NCBI GenBank assembly: GCA_003648575.1
Contig: QMPN01000026.1
Location: forward strand, 1 to 19,970
Origin: Bacteroidota bacterium
Lineage (GTDB): Bacteria > Bacteroidota > Bacteroidia > Bacteroidales > B18-G4
Reading direction: 5' to 3'
Length of the DNA: 19,970 nucleotides
Part shown: positions 15,116 through 19,970 of the stretch, piece after piece
Position numbering within the stretch: position 1 is the first letter of the stretch
How the letters are laid out: each line of letters starts with the position of its first letter
Notes under the pieces: model-generated
Databases searched by the model: none
What the model was told of the DNA's origin: nothing
Seen by the model: the letters and a program-made list of their open reading frames with translations, nothing else
Translations under genes and position numbers: made by a program

Positions 15116-16168
15116 CTAGTTCTCGTCTACTGCAATAGCAATTTCGTCATCGACGAGGATACGGCCGCAGTATTCACAAACGATAATTTTTTTATGCATT
15201 CTGATATCGAGCTGATGCTGAGGTGGGATTTTATTGAAGCAACCTCCGCAGGCGTCCCTTTCGATCTTCACTACTGCAAGCCCGTTGCGGGCATTCTTTC
15301 TGATGCGGTGATAAGCAGTCAGCAGTCGATCATCGATCACTACATGTTGTTTTACAGACAATGTGACCAGGTCTTTTTCTTCCTTTTCGGTTTCAGTAAC
15401 GATATCAGCCAGTTCACTGTTCTTGATCTCCAGGTCCGTCTTACGCTCATCGAGTGATTCGCCCGAAGCGCCTATTTCCGTTGTTTTGGTTTCAAGGGAA
15501 AGCTTGCTTTCGTTGATACGTTTTTCGGCTAACTGGATCTCCAGGGTCTGGAATTCTATTTCTTTCGTGAGGGAATCATATTCCCTGTTATTCCTGACAT
15601 TCATCTGCTGATCTTCATATTTCTTGATCAGGGCCAGGCTGTTCTTGATATTTTCCTGCTTCTCCTTAATTTTCTTCTCGACGGCTTCGATGTCGGCTTT
15701 ATGGTTATTCACCCTTGTTTCAAGACCTACGATCTCATCTTCCAGGTCCTGCACTTCGAGGGGAAGCTCACCACGTACGATCCTTATCTTGTCGATCTGG
15801 GAATCGATTTGCTGAAGATTGTAAAGAGCCATCAGGGTATTCTCAACTTTCTGTTCAACTCTTTCTTCAATCACCTCAGGGGCAAGCGTTTTCTTTTTTT
15901 TAGCTACCGGCTTTTTCGCTACTTCTTTCTTTGGAGCAGCTGGCTTCTTAGCAGCAGCAGGCTTTTTTGCCACGACAGGCTTCTTGGCCGCAGCTGGTTT
16001 TTTAGCAACAGCTGGTTTCTTAGCAACAGCAGGCTTTTTTGCTACTACAGGCTTCTTGGCCGCAGCAGGCTTCTTAGCAGCAGCAGGCTTTTTAGCCGCT
16101 ACAGGCTTCTTTGCTGCAGTCGTTTTTTTTGCTGTTGATGCAGGTGCTTTCTTCGTCGTTTTTGCCAT
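15116..16168 (-). CDS. C4 zinc-ribbon coiled-coil protein with a histone-H1-like N-terminal tail
   Basis: The 350-residue protein has three parts. Residues 1-93 are a Lys/Ala/Pro tail with ten KKPxxA hexads (20-79), like histone H1 tails and bacterial H1-like DNA-binding proteins. Residues about 100-295 are charged heptad-rich coiled coil, starting ALYNLQQIDSQIDKIR. The C-terminus is a zinc ribbon with CGGC (Cys307, Cys310) and CEYC (Cys331, Cys334). The coiled coil plus ribbon is the COG1579 family (zf-RING_7), proposed to bind nucleic acid; its precise role is not settled. Family members I know of are about 250 residues, so the tail is an addition. The gene lies 23 bases after nif3, a pairing I recall in Bacteroidota, and ends at a strong terminator. 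Confidence 0.88.
   Translation of the reverse strand: MAKTTKKAPASTAKKTTAAKKPVAAKKPAAAKKPAAAKKPVVAKKPAVAKKPAVAKKPAAAKKPVVAKKPAAAKKPAAPKKEVAKKPVAKKKKTLAPEVIEERVEQKVENTLMALYNLQQIDSQIDKIRIVRGELPLEVQDLEDEIVGLETRVNNHKADIEAVEKKIKEKQENIKNSLALIKKYEDQQMNVRNNREYDSLTKEIEFQTLEIQLAEKRINESKLSLETKTTEIGASGESLDERKTDLEIKNSELADIVTETEKEEKDLVTLSVKQHVVIDDRLLTAYHRIRKNARNGLAVVKIERDACGGCFNKIPPQHQLDIRMHKKIIVCEYCGRILVDDEIAIAVDEN
15932..16111 (-). repeat. Ten 18-base repeats coding for KKPxxA
   Basis: Ten consecutive six-codon units encode KKPVAA, KKPAAA, KKPAAA, KKPVVA, KKPAVA, KKPAVA, KKPAAA, KKPVVA, KKPAAA and KKPAAP (residues 20-79 of the zinc-ribbon protein). Degenerate units continue to about residue 93. Changes are mostly Ala/Val exchanges and synonymous bases, as expected for an array that expands and contracts in frame. 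Confidence 0.85.
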
Positions 16169-16191
16169 GTCCGATCAATGGATTTTATGAA

Positions 16192-17286
16192 TTAAAAATA
16201 ATGAACCGCATTGGTGTTGATTTGCGAAATTCGGAGTGCAAAGTTAGGAAATTTTTCATTAAGCATGCTATAAATCAATTCTTTTGTAAACTGCTCAGTC
16301 TCAAAATGCCCTGCATCGGCGATCAACATACGCCCTTCGGTCTCAAAAAACTGGTGATATTTCATATCGCCGGTCACAAAAGCATCAGCCCCGGCAGCCA
16401 TGGCATCGCGAATCAAAAAGCTTCCCGAACCTCCGCAGACAGCTACTTTGTGAATCTTTTTTCCCGGCAGGGGTGAATGCCTGACGACCCCTGTTCCCAG
16501 TGTGCTCTTCAGCATTTTCAGGAAAGCATCATCATCCAGTGGTGTTGCCAGGGTGCCGATCATGCCTGCTCCGGCAGTGGGAAAATCATTCTTCAGAGGA
16601 TAAATATCATATGCTGCTGCTTCATAAGGGTGTGCTGCCTGGAGTGCCCTGATCAGCCTGTCCATCACATGATCGGGAAAGATCACTTCTATTCGGGTTT
16701 CATCTTCCCTGTGTACTTTTCCCTGCTCACCTACAAAGGGTTTGCTCCCCTCGCCAGCCCTGAATGTACCATAACCTTCAAGGTTGTAGCTGCAGTTATC
16801 ATAATTCCCAATTTGGCCGGCTCCGGCTTTGAACAATGCCTTCCTCACCTTTTGGGCATGATCTTCGGGGCAAAAGGTGACCAGTTTGTTTAATACTCCG
16901 CTTACAGGCCTGAGTATAGAAGTCTTTTCGATACCCAGCTTTTCACATAAAATGGCATTCACGCCCTCACGTACGTTATCAAGGTTCGTATGGATGGCAT
17001 AAACGGCAACATCATTTTTTATCGCTTTCATCACGATCCGTTCCGTTGCATTCGCCCCGGTCAGCCTTTTCATACCCGAAAAGATCAGTGGATGATGTGA
17101 GATGATTAGGCCTATGCCATCCCGGATGGCCTCGTCGAGGACTTCCATCGTCAGATCGAGGCAAATCAGTACATGATCAATCCCTGCATCCGGATTACCG
17201 ATCAACAATCCGGAATTATCATATGACTCCTGCAAGGCCGGTGGTGCCAATTCTTCAAGAAAGCTGCTTATATCTTTTATCTTCAT
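16192..17286 (-). CDS. Nif3-like dinuclear metal-centre protein (GTP cyclohydrolase I type 2 / NIF3 family)
   Basis: The 364-residue protein belongs to the widespread NIF3/DUF34 family, hexameric proteins with a two-metal site whose physiological reaction remains debated. Metal-ligand motifs are visible: HHPLIF with His64-His65, HTNLD with His99 and Asp103, and the C-terminal GHFETEQ with His327 and Glu331. The central region (about residues 130-240) fits the PII-like insert seen in longer members. I chose ATG 17286, which gives MKIKDISSFLEELAPP. An in-frame ATG at 17322 adds 12 residues but lies upstream of the promoter -7 box at 17312-17305. It is the first gene of a unit with the zinc-ribbon protein. 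Confidence 0.92.
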   Translation of the reverse strand: MKIKDISSFLEELAPPALQESYDNSGLLIGNPDAGIDHVLICLDLTMEVLDEAIRDGIGLIISHHPLIFSGMKRLTGANATERIVMKAIKNDVAVYAIHTNLDNVREGVNAILCEKLGIEKTSILRPVSGVLNKLVTFCPEDHAQKVRKALFKAGAGQIGNYDNCSYNLEGYGTFRAGEGSKPFVGEQGKVHREDETRIEVIFPDHVMDRLIRALQAAHPYEAAAYDIYPLKNDFPTAGAGMIGTLATPLDDDAFLKMLKSTLGTGVVRHSPLPGKKIHKVAVCGGSGSFLIRDAMAAGADAFVTGDMKYHQFFETEGRMLIADAGHFETEQFTKELIYSMLNEKFPNFALRISQINTNAVHYF

Positions 17287-17304
17287 ATTACACTTCTTAG
17301 ACTT

Positions 17305-17312
17305 CAAAAATA
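17305..17312 (-). promoter_or_regulatory. Candidate Bacteroidota -7 box for the nif3-like gene
   Basis: On the - strand TATTTTTG matches TAnnTTTG, 18 bases before the ATG at 17286. Its position inside the longer reading frame supports the shorter start. I see no clear -33 element. Confidence 0.45.
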
Positions 17313-17381
17313 CTAAATTCAATCGTCTCTGGTGAATATTCGTAGATCTATAAGTGATGTCACCAAAAATGTACTCGCCAA

Positions 17382-17412
17382 TTGTTAATTTTTCAATATT
17401 CGTTTATATTTG
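17382..17412 (+). promoter_or_regulatory. Promoter for lpxK and the downstream phosphorylase gene
   Basis: TTG at 17382-17384 and TATATTTG at 17405-17412, 20 bases apart, match the Bacteroidota -33/-7 pattern (TTTG, about 19-23 bases, TAnnTTTG). The leader to the ATG at 17500 would be about 80 bases. The remaining intergenic sequence (17287-17499) is AT-rich with no other clear signal. Confidence 0.55.
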
Positions 17413-17499
17413 AGGAAAATACGTTGCGATTTGAGAATAATTGAAATAAAATTAGTATAAGAATTATCAAGGCTTTGAATTAATTTGTATCTTTCAACG

Positions 17500-18579
17500 A
17501 TGGATGTTTTGCGCGTAATCCTATTTCCATTCGCCTGCATTTACGGATTCATTATGGCTTTGAGGGGAAAACTTTTTGATTGGAAAGTCCTTCGTTCAGA
17601 ATCGTTTCCGTTGGCGGTGATCTCTGTGGGAAACCTCTCCTACGGAGGTACCGGGAAAACGCCTATGGTAGAATATCTGATCCGTAGGCTCAGCGAATCC
17701 TATAAAGTAGCAACGCTAAGCAGGGGCTATAAGCGTAAAACCCGTGGTTTTGTCCTGGCCCATAAAAAGTCAACTTTCGAAGAAATAGGTGATGAACCGC
17801 TCCAATATAAAACAAAATTCGATAATGTGGAGGTGGCTGTTCACGAAAGAAGAAGAAAGGGCATCAATCGTCTGATGGATAATTTCTCTGATCTGGATGT
17901 GGTGCTTCTCGACGATGCCTATCAGCACCGCTATGTTAAGCCCGGTCTTTCCATACTGCTGACCGACTTTCATAAATTATTTGTGAATGATTATCCCTTG
18001 CCTGCAGGAACCCTCAGGGAATTCAGAAGTGCTTCCAAACGTGCCGACATCATCATTGTGACCAAAACACCCGGTGTTTTATCGCCCATCACCCGACGGA
18101 GGATAACCTCTATGATCAAGCCCAGGCTACACCAGCAATTGCTCTTTTCTTATATCAGTTACGGGAAACCCGTACCTATTTGCAAGAAAAATGAAGGCTT
18201 GCTAAAAAAAACATACAATACCATCCTGCTTTTTTCCGGTGTAGCCAATTCATATCCGCTTCAGGAACACCTTCAAAGCATGTGTCAGGAACTTCAGGTA
18301 ATGGACTTCATGGACCATCACAAATATACACTGCAGGATCTGGAAAAGATAAAAACCGAATTCAACAATATGTTCACCCGCAACAAGGTCATCTTTACTA
18401 CCGAAAAGGATGCCATGCGCCTGGATAAATCATCATTGCGGGAACTCATCAAGAACATGCCTGTATTTTATATTCCTATCAAGTTCAAGTTCCATAACGG
18501 AGATAATATTATCTTTGACGACCAAATTCTTGAATATGTTGAAAAAGATACAGGAAACCAGCAACTTTCTAAAGCATAA
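17500..18579 (+). CDS. lpxK: Tetraacyldisaccharide 4'-kinase
   Basis: LpxK phosphorylates the 4' position of the lipid A disaccharide at the cytoplasmic face of the inner membrane. The 359-residue protein has an N-terminal hydrophobic anchor (about residues 3-21), the P-loop GNLSYGGTGKTP (44-55), SRGYKRKT (74-81), the DDAYQHR segment (138-144), which carries the family's catalytic-site acidic residues, and LPAGTLREF. The length fits the family. I chose ATG 17500; an upstream in-frame TTG at 17485 would add five residues. The 3' end overlaps the purine nucleoside phosphorylase gene by 44 bases. Confidence 0.95.
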   Translation: MDVLRVILFPFACIYGFIMALRGKLFDWKVLRSESFPLAVISVGNLSYGGTGKTPMVEYLIRRLSESYKVATLSRGYKRKTRGFVLAHKKSTFEEIGDEPLQYKTKFDNVEVAVHERRRKGINRLMDNFSDLDVVLLDDAYQHRYVKPGLSILLTDFHKLFVNDYPLPAGTLREFRSASKRADIIIVTKTPGVLSPITRRRITSMIKPRLHQQLLFSYISYGKPVPICKKNEGLLKKTYNTILLFSGVANSYPLQEHLQSMCQELQVMDFMDHHKYTLQDLEKIKTEFNNMFTRNKVIFTTEKDAMRLDKSSLRELIKNMPVFYIPIKFKFHNGDNIIFDDQILEYVEKDTGNQQLSKA

Positions 18580-19351
18580 AACCGGCTTCACTCCGGATTT
18601 TGGGATCATTCTAGGCACCGGATTGGGTGGCCTTGTGAACGAGATCAAAGCTGAGCATATTATCAATTACGAGGAGATCCCCAACTTTCCCGTCTCTACA
18701 GTAAAAGGGCATCAAGGAAAGTTGATCTTCGGTGAATTGAGTGGATCTAAAGTTGTTGCCCTGCAAGGCCGCTTTCACTTCTACGAAGGCTATACAATGC
18801 AGGAAGTGACCTTCCCGATCAGGATATTTAAAGAACTTGGAATCCGCGTATTGATCCTTTCCAACGCCAGCGGCGGACTAAACCCTGAATTTGCTGTAGG
18901 GGACATCATGTTCATTGAAGACCATATCAACCTGATGGGAACGAACCCCCTGATAGGGCCGAATGATGATGCCCTGGGGCTACGTTTCCCTGATATGAGC
19001 GAGCCATATGACCATTCCCTCAGGAAAAAGGCCAGTGCAATAGCTTCACGCCTGGGTATAAAGTACCAGACCGGTGTATACGCAGCGGTAACAGGGCCTA
19101 CATTCGAAACACCGGCTGAGTACAGGTATGTCCGTATTATTGGCGGGGATGCTGTGGGGATGTCGACTGTTCCTGAAGTGATCGTTGCCCGACAGGCAGG
19201 ACTTCCATGTCTGGCTTTTTCAGTGATCTCTGATCTTGGTGTAGACGGAAAGATCGTTGAGATCTCTCATGATGATGTTATCGATGCAGCCAGCATAGCT
19301 GAGCCAAAAATGACTTCGATCATTAAAACTTTTATCGCTGAAATGGATTAG
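18536..19351 (+). CDS. Purine nucleoside phosphorylase (trimeric PNP/MTAP family)
   Basis: This 271-residue enzyme splits purine nucleosides with phosphate to the base and ribose 1-phosphate, for salvage in the cytoplasm. Family motifs run in order: GIILGTGLGGL (23-33), VKGHQGKLIFG with His59, GRFHFYEGY (78-86), SNASGGLN (109-116), GPTFETPAEYR with the purine-binding Glu191, and GGDAVGMSTVPEVIVARQAG (203-222). The base-contact residue aligned with human PNP Asn243 is Asp233 (FSVISD), and His245 aligns with human His257. ATG 18536 is chosen because MLKKIQETSNFLK is the usual N-terminus. An upstream frame to 18410 gives unrelated residues inside lpxK. It overlaps lpxK by 44 bases and the convergent - strand gene by 20. 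Confidence 0.92.
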   Translation: MLKKIQETSNFLKHKTGFTPDFGIILGTGLGGLVNEIKAEHIINYEEIPNFPVSTVKGHQGKLIFGELSGSKVVALQGRFHFYEGYTMQEVTFPIRIFKELGIRVLILSNASGGLNPEFAVGDIMFIEDHINLMGTNPLIGPNDDALGLRFPDMSEPYDHSLRKKASAIASRLGIKYQTGVYAAVTGPTFETPAEYRYVRIIGGDAVGMSTVPEVIVARQAGLPCLAFSVISDLGVDGKIVEISHDDVIDAASIAEPKMTSIIKTFIAEMD

Positions 19352-19853
19352 GCACATCATCATCCATTGACATATTCAAAACCTTGACCCGCCATTTTTC
19401 CCCTCTTTTAATGCGTCTTTTTTGCAAGGGTAACAGTGCATAACTGAATGCGACCATGCTGGCGCTGATAATGGCTGTATTTTGAGTTACGATGGGAGAT
19501 TCACTGTTGATGGACCTGTTCACCACGTCCAGCACAAAATATCCTGCACCGGCTATCCTGGTGATCTTAGCTATTAGCCCCAATCCCCAGCGCGGTCTTA
19601 GCACCATTTGAATATCCTCGATCATGACCTCATCATCGAAATTTAATAATATGCTAGTGTCCGTAACCTCATGGATGACTCCTTCATGCTTGGTGTTGTA
19701 TGGAGCGGTTTTCAGGATGATATCATCACCTACGAAATATTTATAATTCCTAAACTTTCCAGCTTTTTCTACAAGCAATACCCGCTGGGCATCCACAGTA
19801 TTCACCAGCAAAAAAAAGGGAAGAAATACCAATATTCTGCTTAAAGCGTTCAT
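19332..19853 (-). CDS. Small exported protein of unknown function
   Basis: I do not recognise a family. The 173-residue product has a signal peptide (residues 1-22, ending VDAQ), a polar, beta-looking middle (FVGDDIILKTAPYNTKHEGV, then a DTSILLNFDDEVMIEDI segment), and two moderately hydrophobic stretches at about 92-111 and 123-140, followed by a basic KRRIKRGEKWRVKV. These suggest a periplasmic or envelope-associated protein with one or two membrane-contacting segments. Its last 20 bases overlap the 3' end of the phosphorylase gene on the other strand. The start ATG at 19853 is the only good one, and no exact -7 box is seen upstream. Confidence 0.75.
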   Translation of the reverse strand: MNALSRILVFLPFFLLVNTVDAQRVLLVEKAGKFRNYKYFVGDDIILKTAPYNTKHEGVIHEVTDTSILLNFDDEVMIEDIQMVLRPRWGLGLIAKITRIAGAGYFVLDVVNRSINSESPIVTQNTAIISASMVAFSYALLPLQKRRIKRGEKWRVKVLNMSMDDDVPNPFQR

Positions 19854-19904
19854 GCATTATTATTTCGTTGATGAAATTAAGCATAAAATCAATTCGGAAT
19901 CCGC

Positions 19905-19934
19905 TTTCGCAATCCATGAAATAACATAATTTTG
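19905..19934 (+). promoter_or_regulatory. Candidate promoter for the gene entering at the right edge
   Basis: TAATTTTG at 19927-19934 matches TAnnTTTG exactly. TTTC at 19905-19908 is a possible -33 element, 18 bases upstream. The ATG at 19954 lies 20 bases after the -7 box. Confidence 0.5.
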
Positions 19935-19953
19935 CAAACTGAAATTTATCCTT

Positions 19954-19970
19954 ATGAAAAAATACACATC
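19954..19970 (+). CDS. First codons of a + strand gene cut by the window edge
   Basis: An ATG at 19954 is followed by AAA AAA TAC ACA (MKKYT), a typical start of a Bacteroidota signal peptide, directly after a good promoter. Only five codons are present, so the product is unknown. Confidence 0.45.

Noticed and set aside
15932..16111. Possible CRISPR array in the repetitive region of the zinc-ribbon gene
   Set aside because: Units are contiguous 18-base coding repeats with no spacers, in frame and translated as KKPxxA.
15932..16168. Horizontal acquisition of the H1-like tail from a eukaryote
   Set aside because: Lys/Ala/Pro repeats arise easily by slippage and are known in bacterial DNA-binding proteins; nothing points to a eukaryotic source.
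17287..17322. 12-residue extension of the Nif3-like protein
   Set aside because: The added residues are not typical of the family, and the candidate -7 box lies within the extension.
18410..18535. 42-residue extension of the purine nucleoside phosphorylase
   Set aside because: It lies inside lpxK in another frame, encodes low-complexity Ser-rich sequence, and the family N-terminus starts at 18536.

Overview
The window reads as ordinary chromosomal DNA from a member of the Bacteroidota, probably near the Bacteroidales, with moderate GC content. The evidence is the gene families (DUF2807 'head GIN' lipoprotein, Bacteroidota-type OmpP1/FadL barrel, PagL-like acyloxyacyl hydrolase, Nif3 beside a C4 zinc-ribbon coiled-coil protein) and the promoters. 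Several genes are preceded by the Bacteroidota -7 element TAnnTTTG, and Shine-Dalgarno sequences are mostly weak or absent. I see no rRNA, tRNA, CRISPR array, insertion sequence, prophage or integrase, and no gene-free stretch longer than about 190 bases.

Layout, left to right. Bases 1-657 hold the 3' part of hisS. Bases 846-3268 form a + strand unit: a histidine ammonia-lyase family gene with a structured leader, then two paralogous four-helix membrane proteins. Bases 3265-6223 are on the - strand: mazG, a translationally coupled PAP2 phosphatase, and downstream an M23 peptidase gene broken by one frameshift. Bases 6379-8315 (+) carry a PagL-like outer-membrane protein and a DUF2807 lipoprotein. 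Bases 8362-9837 (-) are proS. Bases 9948-12946 (+) carry a Tyr/Gly-rich lipoprotein and an OmpP1/FadL-type barrel, closed by a strong terminator. Then come a small membrane protein (+) and a secreted TPR protein (-) whose stop codons overlap. Bases 15116-17286 (-) are nif3 followed by a zinc-ribbon coiled-coil protein with a histone-H1-like KKPxxA tail. Bases 17500-19351 (+) are lpxK overlapping a purine nucleoside phosphorylase gene. A small exported protein of unknown function (-) and the first codons of another + strand gene end the window.

How the genes fit together. Translation (hisS, proS), nucleotide housekeeping (mazG, purine nucleoside phosphorylase) and envelope work (lpxK, PagL-like protein, PAP2 phosphatase, M23 peptidase, FadL-type barrel, lipoproteins) are interleaved in short units. 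I find no convincing new defence or mobile system. The points most worth a second look are the lone ammonia-lyase coupled to two tandem membrane proteins, the basic repeat tail fused to the zinc-ribbon protein, the broken M23 gene, the substituted key residues in the PagL-like protein and the purine nucleoside phosphorylase, and a small heptamer repeat between two convergent genes.
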